Below the pieces are notes generated by a model. It was not told the origin of the DNA. It saw nothing but the letters and a program-made list of their open reading frames with translations, and searched no databases. Below are positions 38,006 to 52,040 of a stretch of 64,000 nt of DNA, one piece after another. The stretch's first letter is position 1. Each line of letters opens with the position of its first letter. The stretch comes from Elysia chlorotica (lineage: Eukaryota > Mollusca > Gastropoda > Plakobranchidae), in contig RQTK01000015.1 in NCBI GenBank assembly GCA_003991915.1, forward strand, positions 1,111,304-1,175,303. Reading direction: 5' to 3'. The position numbers and the translations under genes are program-made.

Positions 38006-40463
38006 GAGAGAACAAACTGGATGATGAAGTGTACATATTTTGAAGGAATAAAAGTGTCATGTCATTTTTGTTCTTAAAATATGTCAATAAATTGTATTTT
38101 CAACTCTCTTTTTGACGTTCGTGTTTCCAATGTTATTGCTAGTATTTCCTATAATTTTGCTCGCTTTGCTCATTTTCACTTTCACCTCAGCTCTCAATGT
38201 AAGTTATACTGCTGTTTATTTTTGTTTAAAGTAAAGAGGGTATTCTAATGAACTTTACAATCCATGTTTGAAAGTCAATCCAATTAAAATGATAATGATG
38301 GCCAGGCAGTATGAATTACTTTTATTTGTTTGTTTGTTTTTTGTTGTTTTTTTAGATTCAAAATCATTATGATGGGAGATCTGTTTGTGTAAAGTCATGA
38401 TATGAAACAGGTCAACCGCCTTACTATACTAATCGTAAAACATGAGTTTGTGAAAGGAAAAACTGTGTTCTTTGAGTTCGATTTAGAATAATTATTGTTA
38501 AAAGTTTAGAAATTGATCTTTGATCCTATCGTGTTTCCATGTACCATCTGATATGAAATAAACATTGATTTTAGTGCTAAATGTTAATGAAGGTGGTACG
38601 AGATCAAGATGTGAAGTCTATAATAATTAGCACCCCATGCTAAAGAAGAAAACTGAAAAAGTAATACTTGTTTTACCATAAAAAAAGATTGAATTGTATA
38701 AGTATTCCTTAATATGGCATATTTGAGGAAGTCTTAATTACAGGTAATATGTATTCAGTAATGGTTTGTGTACTAGAATACACGTCATAGGTCTTGGTTG
38801 TTGTTTGTTTTGTTTTTTTTTTGCAAGAGAAAAATTGAAATGGATTGGATTGCTTTGAAGTTAAAAATCTGAACCAAATTGATTGCAGTTCAAAGTATGT
38901 CAACTCCAAACTCCATACAAATAGCTCGTATTTTAACAACAAACGCCAACATTATTTGGAAATGAAACTCTCGTCTTAATTGCCACAAAATGGATAATTA
39001 GAATAAAAAGGAAATCCATATTATGATTATTTATTTTGATTCAAGTCGCCGCAAATTGATGGTTCATATGATGATGATGAGTGATGGAGTTTCTAGACAA
39101 CATTTGCTTCTCTGATTTATTTTTACAAATGTTAATTATCGTTCCCATTTGTGATACTTTGATGTACCGCCTAATATAACCCGACCCCCCCCCCCCCTGT
39201 TAAGCCTTGAAACAAACAAAAAAATGTTGCCAGAGTAATTATGTTAGAAAATAATTTTACGGCGACCCATTTATCTTATAGCTAATAATCATATTTTTGA
39301 GACTTTAATAAATGGGATATGCAGAGAAGGCAAATCATGTGTTTCTTTACATCGATTTTACAATAACTGAGACGCATTGAAAGCAAACAAATTTCCAGTA
39401 AATTTCTAACTGGTTTACTTTACTGTTCATCCCTTTATTATATTTTTCTTTTTAATTGACCCACCGGTGAATTCTGTAAATTTTCTCGGGATATTTTCAG
39501 TTAAACGTTGGTTTCTCTATTAGTTAAAACGCGGGTTCTTTTTTCATTAGATCCCTTTTATTTCATTTTAAAGCCATCGGCACTTTAATTTTTTTTTTTT
39601 TTTTTTTTGTTGCTGTTTGCATAACCTAAAATTTCTATATTCACTAATCGCCTTTCGCATCCTGGTTCTCCGTCCGCGACGCTTCGGCAGCCTCTTGTAT
39701 TTTAGTTGTAAGTTGTTTCCATTTTTGTCTGTCTTGTGCTGTTGAACGAAATTCGTCTAAATGTAACTTATTTTAAGTTGAAGTGTGCCTGTTTGCAGGC
39801 AAGATAAGTCCTTGTCCAGTGTAATGGGCATTGTTGTGGTGGGCCTGCCTCGAAAACTTTCTATAAGCACAGGATAAAAATGAAATAAGAGAAAGTTGCT
39901 ATGACTACATCTTGCCCCAGTGTTGAATTCTCTTCGTTTGCAGAAGCCTATACACACACACACACACAAAAGGAAACTTAAGTACACCGCTGGAAGACTT
40001 TTATGCCTATGAATTATATAATTATGACCACATCGTGCCTACGCTGTTTTTGCTGTTGTTGGTTTTGTTTTGTGTTGGTGTTTGTGTGTGTGTGTGTGTG
40101 TGTGTGTGAGTGGGTCTGTAAATAATATTTACATATTATGTTTTGCTTGCTTTTCACAAACAAGTTTGTTCTGCACGATACGTGTCGCGACGAAAATAGC
40201 ACCATCAAAGGAAAGCACGATATATTGCGCGTCATGTACTTTTAACAGAGTAGGGTGTGGTTTCAAGTAAAAGTGCCCCTTCTGTATGTTACAGATGATT
40301 GCTTCCAAGATAGGCTAGTGAATTACGAAAGGTCGTTGCAAAATACCTATACTATCCCAAAGTGCAGCTAGACTTTAACCTAGTTGAATGCAATATGATT
40401 AAAAATAATGTCGAAAACTGCAGACAATTTGCTTTTAATAACAATTATAGAGGGCGACTATGA
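37160..40463. other. Gene-poor AT-rich sequence
   Basis: Holds an (AG)n tract (37,960-38,010), a C run (39,184-39,197), a T run (39,591-39,608), (CA)n at 39,952-39,967 and (GT)n at 40,083-40,107. No supportable exon or SINE was seen. Confidence 0.45.
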
Positions 40464-40832
40464 AGTAGCGGTTTTGTATCCTTGATCAAAGAATGTGAAA
40501 CATCACACGTTGTTTCACTATGGGAAAGCAAACTCCAATTTTTTTTCAATGTAAAGAATTCTATGTTGGCTATGGATAGCACTAAGGAAACCAGGCTCCG
40601 TGTTTTGTACTGGAAAATATTAAATATTTACTCTACATCTATACTTCTCCACAAGGTGGGAGTAAAAAGTAACAACCCTGGGAACACTGCGGAAATATTG
40701 ATTTTATTATTCTATAGTTGCCTGTTAGTACAACCGTTATGGAAAGATATTGAAAATAAAAAAGCGGCATATTGTGGCAAAAGACTGAATCTAAATGATC
40801 TTGATATATTGCTTGGAATCCCGCACTTTTAA
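40464..40832 (+). pseudogene. LINE reverse-transcriptase C-terminal remnant
   Basis: An open stretch of about 123 codons with no true start. It reads LWESKLQFFFN, RLRVLYWKILNIYSTSILL, then FYSCLLVQPLWKDIENK and LNLNDLDILLGI. This order (WKILHxxYPTxxLL, a Cys-containing segment, VxPLW, LTxxDVLFG) is typical of the C-terminal end of non-LTR retrotransposon polymerases. The Cys-rich knuckle is eroded (NNPGNTAE where CxxC is expected). No RT catalytic domain lies upstream in frame. Recognised from memory of the family, with no alignment. Confidence 0.6.
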
Positions 40833-43415
40833 TAAAAGGACACTAAAAGTTAAAAAATATGCCACTCTGGATCTCAAAAATGAAATATGGCAAAGGTTTA
40901 CATAAAAAATATATTTCAAAATGATTGTCATTTCAGGAATGTATTAAAACAACCACAAACTTAGTCATACGATTGTAGGCCTATATATTCTATAGCAGCC
41001 TATTGGATTTAAAGAAGGTGGATTGCTCATTCTTATCTTCAACAACATTATATACATGGCATTGACATTCATGATAGAAAACAGTTTTTAAGGCATTTCA
41101 TACAATTTGTCTATGAGATTTTTAAAAATGCGATGGCGAGAGGAAAAAATAAAGAAAATGTTGCAAAGGCCAAACGAATGACTTGTTAAAAGGTATAAGC
41201 TTGTTAAATCTTCTTCCATTTGTTTCCCTTAAAAGCGTTTCTGCTTTTTCAATCATATGATCAAAACAAATTATTGAATGCCAAGTTATAAAGATAATCG
41301 GATCTGAAAATGAAGTATTGCTTTGCTTATTGAAATGAAATGACATGTCTAATTATTTGTCTTATTTAAAAGAAAAGGGGGAAATGCAAATAAGAGAGCT
41401 ATGAGCTTAGGATGCTGGTTGAAGTACAAACCGAAGTGACTCTATAATTTGTTTCTAAAATGGACCTTCACCCAGGTTGGAAAGTACACCGATAAAAAAG
41501 AATACATCTGGACAGCACATCCCTAGATTTTTTATTGACAAAAACTGTATATTTTACAAAAATAAATAATATATTATGACTGTTATTGTACGCGGTAATC
41601 CCGATTACTGTAGATAAAATAAATTATACAAAACAGTCTTGTTATCACAAGAAACTTCATAAATGGCCGATAACTTCAAAAACACATAATTATGCCTGAG
41701 CAAAAAAGAACAAGAATAATAATAAAAGACACGAAGACAGAAAAGGGTGTGGAATAAAACTAATAGTAATTTGGTATCTTTTGTTTGTTAAGAAGAAAGG
41801 CGGATACACAATAAATTGATAAGAGTACGGCAGATGGGTTGAATACGTAACTCCTTTCAAAGTACAACAGATACAATGTTGTAGCATCTGGCTGCGTAAA
41901 TAAATACATGAGTGCATTCGTTTTCTTATGCGACAGAGACAGATAAAGATGACTTTTCCAAAGAGTGTGACATTGAAGTATTAAGCTTTTTAAGTGTTAT
42001 CTTCTGGTGCATTCACTTCTTAATGCAATTATTGTCATGCTGAGCTAAAAATAATAAACATAATTTTGTTTGCTTGCTGAAACCAATTGAGTTATAACGA
42101 TCAAACGACACAAAAAATTTTGATTTTTTTAAACAATGCATATGTTAGAATAAAAATATATACATCGATTTAAAGCTGGGATAAGGTTTCTTCATCGTTG
42201 AGATTTCTAACGATAAACGCTGTAGAATAAGCAAATTTAAATTGTTGCCAAAGTTTTCTCACTTACACCTCTAATTGGAAATACCTCTAACAGTTTTATA
42301 TGTACCAATATTGATATATCGTTTAATCGATCTATCGCATCAGTTAAACCATGACTGTCAGATGTCAGTGTATATGGTTTAATTTGTTGTTTTCTTAACG
42401 TCCTTTGTCAGCAACTAGGATATACCAAAAGGTATAACTTAATGTGCCTAGATTTTCGGTGACATTAATCTATAAACACAGGCTGGCGCGTGTTCGCTTT
42501 ATTTCATTATTGAAATTAAAACGGATGACCTAAGTATGTTCAGGGTGAGTTTTTATGGTTTAAAGAGGGAAGCTGAGCCATATTCGAAAAATCCTCGCCG
42601 TAAAAACTCTCACTATTTCACACTATCTGGTATCACTCTGTTCTCACTATGATAATAATTATTTAGAAGAAATAGATCACCATTGTCCGTACAGTTCAAA
42701 AAGTTTTCATTTCCAACATTTCGGTAACTTGACCTGCACTAACATTATAGACTGGGCAAGGCCCAAGATTTAAATTTAGATCTTGACCTTCATAATGGGT
42801 AGACCAATAGAGCATAATAAAATCGTGAGAGCATTAACATTTTAGTTTTGTGGGTTCAACTAAAGTGTGGTATCGCTATCAGGAAATATGGTGTTAGGCT
42901 ACAATTATACATGACACATGACAAGTGAAAAAGCACGGCTTATGTTAGCTCCGTGCCGCTGTCAAATAAGAACCGATAACTTTGTTGACAAAGCATTTTA
43001 TTTCACCAAGTCAATTAAACTGTTACTTCATAAAATACCAAATAAAAAACAATGCAAACAGCGGATATAAAACAGTGCAATACCGAGTAGACTTTCACAT
43101 AAAGCAGATAAGAAATTTAGAGCTTAGACATTATACATGTACGAGTGGGGGCTACGGGTTCAAACGGCGATCTTCGGCCTTTTTACACATAATTATTATC
43201 GAAGCTGAAAAGTTAAGTGATAAGGTCCCAAACTGTAAACTCGCCCAGCCAGACGTCTACGCTCTTCAGGCTGCCTCAGCTGCTTCTAGTTTCAACCCCT
43301 GCGGTTATCGGGCCCACTACATGTATAAAGAAACTTTATTCTATAACTCCATGGGCCAGGCCAGACAGACACAGCCATATTCCCCTGCTACTCCACAACC
43401 CACACAGAAACACAC
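40833..43415. other. Gene-poor AT-rich sequence
   Basis: No SINE, tandem repeat or exon of note. The first few hundred bases may be the decayed 3' tail of the LINE. Confidence 0.4.
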
Positions 43416-43419
43416 CTAG

Positions 43420-44105
43420 CAGTGGCAGCACATAAAATTGTCAAACGTCAGTCTTGGGACCGTCTGCGAAAAAAAAATATACGTTAGCCTTTATAGTGCT
43501 GCCGTTAGACGTTAAACTCAACTTAACTCAGCTCAACTCAGCGCAAGATGGTAGAGCGTTGGACACCCAATCAGGAAGCCCACGGTTTGAGCAGAAAAGC
43601 TGTTGGGTAATAATCGGCTGAGACAGTAGTCCTGATATCCCCACACTGTCTCATATTCGGCAGCACGTGAAATTGTCAGACGTTAGTATTGTGACCCGTT
43701 GTCGTATAGGATTCTCTTAAGTTATCTAGGAGGCATAGTAAAAACTGGGAGATAGTTTCTCTCCTACAAAGACCGACTTGTCCGGCCATATATCACTACT
43801 GTTTTTCCTGGTCGCAGGCCCTCTATCTGCTCAAAAAATTTTGATTTAATGGTAGAGCGTTGGTCCTCAGATCGGAAAATCCGCGGTTCGATTCCCACGA
43901 TCGGTGAAATTATTGTTGTTGTATTTCGTCGCCTACTGGTTGGATTAGCGTCAGTTTTTGTGACAGGTTGAGACGAATTTCGGGTCTCCTCGCCCTGTCT
44001 CGTGTGTGGCAGCACGTGAAATTATCATACTTCAGTCTCGGGGCCTGTCCACAATACTGTATGTATAGTGCTGACGTTCGACACTAAACTGAACAAACAA
44101 ACAAA
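43420..44105 (+). mobile_element. Cluster of three SINE copies, plus orientation
   Basis: Copy 1, 3' part with (aactc)n-like tail (43,423-43,538, ggcagcacataaaattgtca). Copy 2, internally shortened (43,545-43,710, agatggtagagcgttggaca, tggtatcc variant, ggcagcacgtgaaattgtca). Copy 3, nearly full length (43,850-44,105, atggtagagcgttggtcctc, cgcggttcgattcccacg, gtgctgacgttcgacac, (aaac)n tail). Confidence 0.82.
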
Positions 44106-46624
44106 ACAGCCGCCGGTCCTAACAACCAAGACTCAAAGAATTGTGAGCGATTTGGGTCGATAAGTAATGCACTGATACAGGTATAGAAAACCAATGGTCG
44201 GAACCAACATTAATTGTTGTACCTGTACTATGGAGTTTATGCTAACACATTCATTACAAAATCATGTTGGCCTCTGTTGTTACCCGTGTCTTTGAATATC
44301 AAAACTGCTCAGATTTCACATAGATATCGTGTGCTTTAACGTCTAACATAATCAGAAGATCAAATTGTTTTATTTTTAGTGAAATACTTGCAAGGGTCGT
44401 TTGAGCTAGATCGAGGCATCCATAATAATAGGGCAAGTCACCGAAATGATCTGAGTGAACACATTGTAGTGTTATAAGGGTAACAGTGACTATCTCTAGT
44501 TAATCTTTACAATAATTATTTCGGATTGAAACTTGCGTATAAGTTTTGGTTCAACCCACTCAGCCTACACTATATTAATGCGTAATGATCCAACTGTTCA
44601 TAATATTTTAATGGTGCACTTCACTTGGACTCTTCATGCAACGTTTTGTTTACTTCGATGACTTTGTCTTCTATTTTTGGAAGCCTGGAGCTAAATCTGT
44701 AAAAAGCATTCGTTTTTTTTTTTTATTATTGGAACTGCACTATTCGTGTTTTATGAGCCATATCGGTGTCAAATTTCGATCTCATAACCTTAGGCCTACT
44801 TTCCAGTTTTGAAAAGGTTTTGCAAAGATTTATACCCCGAAAAACAGAAACGGAGAAAAATGGGTTTTCATAAAAACTTTAATTGCTCTGTTGCTTTGTA
44901 CGAAACTAAGCCTCCTGTCACGTTGACCTAGCTTGCTATGTGTTTAAAACTTTTTAATAGAGTTGTCATTAGATTTATTTCATGGTTTGTGATTTATTTA
45001 GAAAATAGTGCGGGTTTTTTTTTTTTTTTAACTGCTCGTGATGATCTTCGACCTCTCAAAAAACATGTTCCGCTACACTTACGGCGGTAAACTGTTGAAA
45101 TGTTTAGATGTTAAACAACATGAAAATGTTTTTTTTTTAAAAAGAAGAAAAAAAACACGTAGCGAACAACTAGTTGTAGCCTTGAACCAGTTTTGGTGTT
45201 TTTCCTGGACTAATTGAGTTGGCATGTTTACATTTTAATATGTTAGGTATTATGTCTATTTCACAAATAGCTGTGGAAGAAGCAAAATAAAACAATTAAA
45301 CTGTTATTTAGTGGGAAACTGCACAAACAGCATATCAAACTGTAGGAAATATTTCGGATGAATCGGAAGAAACTGGAGATTTCTAAAGTTGACTAGTGAG
45401 TGATACAAAGCTATACAGCAAGTGGGCATCATAACGACACGATAAGCATTGAAAAATTCTAATAGACCGAACAAGACAGAAAAAACAGTTTCAGTTTTAT
45501 TTAGCGCTCATACAAAATTGAGCCTACTTTTGAATAATCTCCGTTGCCTAATTTTAAATATTCTTGGGGATTGTAGAAGGGGATTGGGGGAGGGGGGGGG
45601 GGAGTAAAAGCTGAAAAAATAACTAATAAATCCTTATAGTGCGAAAACCCCGATTTATTTATGAATTTTAAAGAATGTAGAAAACAAATAAATTATCCCT
45701 TTGCGTGGAAGCGGAGGTAGGGCTCTAAGTCGTAAAAATCTATCTGCAGTTACAGTTGAGAACAGTTGTTCCCGAATAGCTGACAAAGCTAGGAAGGGAA
45801 ACTGACATTAATTGTCATCCTTCTTGTATCCCATAAAATTCCGAATTATTGCAGCAACCTGTATTTCCTTGTTTCATTGCCATATCTCAAAGAGGAACAG
45901 ACAGTGTATTGCCTATAAATTACATTATAGTGCAAAATAAGATTCTTCAGACATCCTAGCTAGATTTGATCCATTTAATATGTATAATTATGAATCATCT
46001 ACTTGTGCCACATATCTCAGCTGGAGTTCATGGGCGTGGATTCCGGCTTGGGTTATCTAGAGTTGATATCTGAACTCGTTCGATGGCACTAAGACTTGGC
46101 AAGAGGAGCGGTTCGTGCAACCACTGAGATAATACATGTAGGCCTACTTTAATAGGGTTAACTTAACCAAAAGGGTGGAAACAGGATGTAGCATTACCCT
46201 GCTAAAGACCCAAGCGCTGTTGAAGGAGTAGAGAGTGTACAATATTGAAACCATTAATATGGCATTTCAAACAGTGCAGCTTGCGGTTGCAAGCACAATA
46301 ATTTCACCTCGAACGCGACAAATAAATCACCCCCTCGATTTCAAGAGTTAATTAATATCAACAAGATCTGAACGATATCTGTATCTTGATTCATTTCAGT
46401 GAAGCTTTTATTATTATGCGTATTGCCAATGCCAGCATGTTTCGAGTGTTTCTTAACTAAAGGAAATGTCTAACAGAGCACTTTGAAGGTTGTTTACTCT
46501 ACCCCATAGGCCATTGCCTTATCTTTAAACTCTGAAAAGATAGACGGGTGAAGGTTTCGAGGGTTGTTAATTGTACGTAGGTAGCCACTGTGGTGACAAG
46601 ACTATTAAAATGTATGACTTCGTC
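44106..46624. other. Gene-poor AT-rich sequence
   Basis: A G run at 45,588-45,602. ctacatgtaggccta-like motif near 46,133. No exon or SINE seen. Confidence 0.4.
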
Positions 46625-46627
46625 GGT

Positions 46628-47165
46628 ATTTGTTTGTTTGTTATGTTGCTTAACGTCTAACGTCAGCACAAAATCGATATAGCTATATTGTGGACGGATC
46701 CCAAGACTGATGTCTGATAATGTGCTGTCACACATGAGTACTGCTGTCTCAGCCTGTCACATTAAACTGACGCCGACCCAACCAGTAAAGGACGATATCG
46801 GACGTTTATATTTTTTATTGAGCGATCGTGGGATTCGAACCGCAGATCTTCCGATCTCGAGACTAATGCTCTACCCCTAGAGCCAGTTCGCCCCACGGTT
46901 GGTTGGTTGGTTGGTTGGTTGAGTTGGTTTAACGTCCAACAGCAGCACTTTATAGGCTATATTGTGGACGGGCCCCAAGACGGACGTCTGACAATTTTAT
47001 GTGCGGCCACACACGAGACAGGGCGGGGATATCATAACTCCTGTCTCAGTCGATCACACTCATTAGACTGACACCGGCCCATCCAATAGGGGGCAAAATG
47101 CCAGTGCTCAAACCACGGACCTTCTGCGCCGAAAGCCGGGGCTCTACGCTTTGGCTACCCCATGT
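46628..47165 (-). mobile_element. Two near full-length SINEs back to back, minus orientation
   Basis: Copy 1 (46,628-46,894) has tail tttgtttgtttgtta, body caagactgatgtctgataat and head cgtgggattcgaaccgcaga through gagccagttcgcccc. Copy 2 (46,897-47,165) begins with a (ggtt)n tail, then gagttggtttaacgtccaac, body gggccccaagacggacgtct and a degenerate head. They are the last recognisable members of the main SINE family before the CCDC88-like gene. Confidence 0.85.
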
Positions 47166-47299
47166 ATGTGAAAGTTACAAAACAAATTTAAAAAATTATT
47201 ATGAGACTAACAATAACAAAAAAAAACAAAAGGCAAAAAGTACAAAAGTTGTAAAGCTATCTGTTTTTAATGCAATTCAAGAGTCAATGAAGTGATAAT

Positions 47300-50200
47300 T
47301 TACAATAGGTTATTATTTCAGCATTCTTTCATCACACCCTCTCTATCTCTCACAACTTTCCTGATAAAAAATGTAATATTATTTGTTGCATTAAATGTAA
47401 TTTAAATACTGTACATATTTATTAGAATTAAAATAACTTCGCTCAACAATTTAAAAGATAAAAACATGATATTTAATACATGCAATGTTTGTTGATTAAT
47501 AAAAAAAAATTAATTGTATGTAATTTTACGACAGGTAAAAGTAGAAGTTTAAATTCGAAATAACGCAAGGGTAAGTAGTGTGGCTCTGTATAGATAAAAG
47601 TATTTTTGGATTAAGTATTGACTTTGCATCAGCTTGCATGAAAAAAAAATTTATTCACTCTTCAGTTTAAATATCACAAGAATGTAGATGTCAGAAGCAT
47701 GTACACTGTTCAAGGCACCCTGCCCAATCTCGCATTACAGAGCTGCAAGCCTTACGCAAAAACAAAAAAGCGCATTTTTTTGTGCAAAATTTCTTGCAAT
47801 TTTTTTTCGCTAAAATCATCTACTTTGATCAATTCTTATCAATACATATTCGATATTCACACATACAATCTAGCTTACTCATTTTATGAATTTAAACGAG
47901 CAAGTTTTAAGCATTTGATTTTCAAAAATTCATCAGTGTTAATTATTATCAAAATGGGGAGAAAAGGCTGGATTCATTAGTTTGATCAATGTGTCGAATT
48001 TTCCTCATACAAAAGTTATTTACAATAATTTCTTAAAATCAAAATATAAAATTGAAAATATTAGCAGCTTTTGGTGGTTGCATGACATAATGATGCTGTG
48101 GTTGATACTGTAGAAAACGCATATGATGATAATGATGATGATGGTGAAGATGATGAGTTAAAGATCGACATTTCAAGTAATATAAAATACATAAAAACAT
48201 TGGAGCACATTTCTTTTTTGAGTAGAAGTAGCTTAACCCTGGCATTCTTAGGAATACAAACAAGCAAAAAACTCTCAACGTATCTTTAGCTGTTAACATG
48301 CTAAATGTATTACAATAAAATCCCCTTAGTGATCATTGGCTGATGAGAGGTATATAAATTGTGGGTAAATGTAATTTTATTAATATTAAACAATTTGGAC
48401 GGATAACAAGATTGTTCTTCGTTATTGTTATTTAAGCATTTATCCCTTCGATGAATATTTGATTTTATAAAACAAACAAAATGTATGACCAGAATAAGCT
48501 TGTAAATAAATAGAATTTTAAAATCTAGTTCATATTCATGTGCTGTGACTGGAAATAATATCTTGTACTGTTTGCAACATTTACAAACCTAAAATACTGG
48601 TAATAACTTTTGTTTTATTTTTAATTCCTTTCGTCCCTGATCAAGATTTTTAAGTATATTGACTATTCATAAATTGGTAGCATAAATTCTTACAATCGAT
48701 TACTAAAGCTATTTTAAAAACTGCAAAATAATAGAGTTTTTCATGCTTTCAAAACATGTTTCCTATCTTATTTTCTTCATCTTTGTGAAGAAATCATTAT
48801 TTAACAGCAAATGACAGTTTTGAAATGAGTTTCATAAGAGAGAAATGAGCATGTTCTTGGCAGAATCAATTCAAACAATTCTTGACATTGATGTCAATAG
48901 CAGGAAAGGGGTAAAATGTCTATATTGTAATTGTAAAAGAATAGGGAATGTTTTAGGTCAAAAAGTAATAAATACCATAATAATGAGACAGGCACACATT
49001 TACATGCACAAACTTACAAAATCAAATAGAAAAACAAACTTTTGGTTTGTTTGGAGTGTAAAAGTAAGGAATGTTGAATGATTAAGATATGCCAATGACA
49101 TCAATTTGAGTAATTCAGTAAAATGTCAGTAAATGTGGGGCAAGTATTAAAAAAGACAACAACAACAAAAACAACACTTTATATTTAAACAGCGAAAAGA
49201 AATAAAGTGCATGATCTATACAAGAAAAATGTACAGAATGTACGCAGTTATTCAAATGCACCAAACAAAAGATTTACAGCTCAAAAACACACACACACAA
49301 ACACATGTTTTTGTTATCCTATCTTCAAATTTTCCTTCCCCATTTGTCCTCTTTGTTTTGATAATATATTCTTTATATCATCCTAAATGAAATAATGAGG
49401 CTGAGTAAAAAAAATATTTGTTGCATGATAAGCATGCATAAGGAAATGTTTTTTTAGCATTATGTTTTTACGCCAAGATGTATTGCGATAGGTCCAACTC
49501 TCTCAAACCTTTTTTTCCAAAATACATTGGAATTTCATGTACATTAAGTTCTCACAAAACTTTTAAAATAAAATTATCTGCACACTCATTCATTCTGGAA
49601 TTACCAAATAACAGTATAATCACTGACAAATTGGTTTTAAAAAATGTTTTTCTTGACTGCTATACAAAGTGATTCAAGTAGCAATATAATTATCTGTTTT
49701 AACAGATTGCAAATGTTATATCTATATGTAATTAACTTTCTAAAAACATCTGCAGTTTTCAAAGTCATGCTGTATATACTCATTTTTAAGCAGACTACCA
49801 GAGCATAATTGTCTTACAAAGACAAGCAAAACTAAAGATGCTTATTAAATGTAAGAATAACAAAACAAAAAAGAACACATATGACGTAAAAGACCACCAC
49901 TAAGGACCATATTCTGAAAATATTCATCAAATTTTCTTCTTCTTCAGAAAGAAAAGAATTTAAATGGATATTTGTTTTTGATAAAGATGTGTTTCCCTTC
50001 ATGAGAGGTAAGGAATAATCCTTGATTTTCTATTGTAATTTATGCTTTGCGGTGGAAGTTACATTTCTGGAGCATTTTATCTTAGTCCTATATATTTGAA
50101 TAGTTTTTTTTTCAATACTAAATGTTATATCTTTAATATGATATATTAGGTTTGTCTACAGCTTTTTTTACCTCTAATTATTAATTAATATATATCACTG

Positions 50201-52040
50201 ATCTACATTAAATCCTTGGAGTAAAAGCAACCAACATGCAATAATCTAGGCGTGAATACAGAATGGAAAGGCTATTGAATATAGGATCCAACTTTAAAAC
50301 TTTCAGATGGTACGGAATTTATAAACCTGCTGATAAAGAAACTTTGTTTCAAAATAGATAACTATTCCTGATTAACTTAATTCTTTGCATAAATTAGTGT
50401 CGCAGGTTTCATTTTTCTTTTCTAATTAAATTGAGAAAAATATTAATTCAGTTAATATGATCTACGTTTCTTTCAAGTATGGAGAAGACTTGCAATTTAC
50501 ATAGCTTTGGTCTTTGCTACTTTTACTAGAAAAGAGATTAATAAAAAGGGCCACACAAAATGAGATCAAACAATGAACTTGTAACATTTAAATTAAGATT
50601 AAATGAAAAAAAAACAGAAAAAAAACACTTGAAATTTTAAAAAAAATATTTTTTCAATGCCGTCCACAAATATGAGGGGAGCTGATAATAAGGGGAAAAG
50701 CCAGTTTCTAAATCATGCAACAGAAAAGAAGGGTGAAGAAGAAAGTTTAGAGAATCGGAAAAGCCACACCGGGGAATAAGCCTAAGAGCTATACAACTAG
50801 TAGAATATAAAATGAAGGTGTATTCAAAATTAGAAATACCCCATTTATGCTGAGGTTCCAATTAGTGTTTTTTTCTACTTATTTGAAAAGAGTAAGAAGA
50901 TGATAAGAAGATTTGGTAATCTTCATGTTCACAAATTAAAAATACTTCATAATGATTTTAAGTTCTTGCTTTAAAATTCGTTGATAAAGTAAATAATACT
51001 AAAGACTTGGCGTTGAAAAGTTAACGAGAAAAAATCACAATTAAACCCATTATCATTGGGTTTAAAAAAAGCAAAAAACTGATTAAGTACTCAAAAGAGT
51101 AAGGAATTTCGTTTTTTCCCCCACAAGAAAGATGTGGGTGTGAAATAAGTATTATGTAACGTAAGTAGAAAATTCAGTTTATGCAAGGCTCAGGGTAGAT
51201 CAGATTAAGGACAGATTTAAAGAGTGTCACTAGTGGTTGACAGTCGGGTGTTCACAAATCAAGTATGTGTAGCGATTCATCAAACAAAACTTTTGATTTA
51301 TTTTTACAGCAGCAGCAGCAAAAGGGTTCTTGCCACTATATTACATGCCCATTTTATAATTATGTGGTTATGATATTATAAACTATTTACAAAACTATTC
51401 ATTTTGGCATCACTTTGTAATATATCATGTGTTTTGAGGAATCGCTACACATCTTAATGAATGGGGTGTAAACATGAAAACAAAACAAAAACCAATATAA
51501 TATATATATATATAATGCCAAACTAAGAACCAAACTAAGGATGGAAAGAACACAAGAACACAAGAACCACTGATTGACCAGCTGAACTCTCCATGCTGAC
51601 AAGCTGCCCACCGACCAGGGCATGCGGGTCAGTGGCAAGGGAGGCAACTCATGACCACCGTGATTGCCTGGTGAGGAGGGAGAAAACAGACATTGTTTCA
51701 TTCTAATGTTTTACAAGCTGCACACATTGCTTCAATCATTTGGTAACAAATCTCAGCGCCAAAGGTGATCAAGGTAGGGAAAGCTGTTTAAACTAAACAC
51801 TGAATAGAATCCATGCTGAAAATGTACTGGAGAGGGCGGTAACAGAAGCAAAAAAATTCGTAACCAGAATTTAGTTTTTAAATAAACATTAAACATAATG
51901 CATTCTAAAAATAAAACAAAAAAATAAAACAGAAGAAACTATGAAATTAAAAGGACGCAAGAGCAAATTATTTAAAAAAAAAAAAAAACAGAAAAGAAAA
52001 GAAAAGAGCATGATAAAAACACATTCCTAATTTGTTCAAT
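47300..52040. other. AT-rich 3' flank, no gene seen
   Basis: No convincing exon, SINE of the main family or long microsatellite was found, only A/T runs and short TA or CA repeats. The one GC-richer pocket (about 51,560-51,670) contains aagggaggcaactcatg, resembling a motif common in molluscan interspersed repeats. On the minus strand it is preceded by a pyrimidine tract and CACCAG, so an alternative 3' exon is not excluded, though unsupported. Confidence 0.4.

Noticed and set aside
42982..43419. 145-codon plus-strand frame
   Set aside because: No family features. It runs into the SINE cluster and composition is unremarkable.
51399..51701. 100-codon minus-strand frame with a hydrophobic segment near the 3' end of the gene
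   Set aside because: No family features, contains a motif common in molluscan repeats, and nothing links it to the gene except a weak acceptor-like CACCAG.
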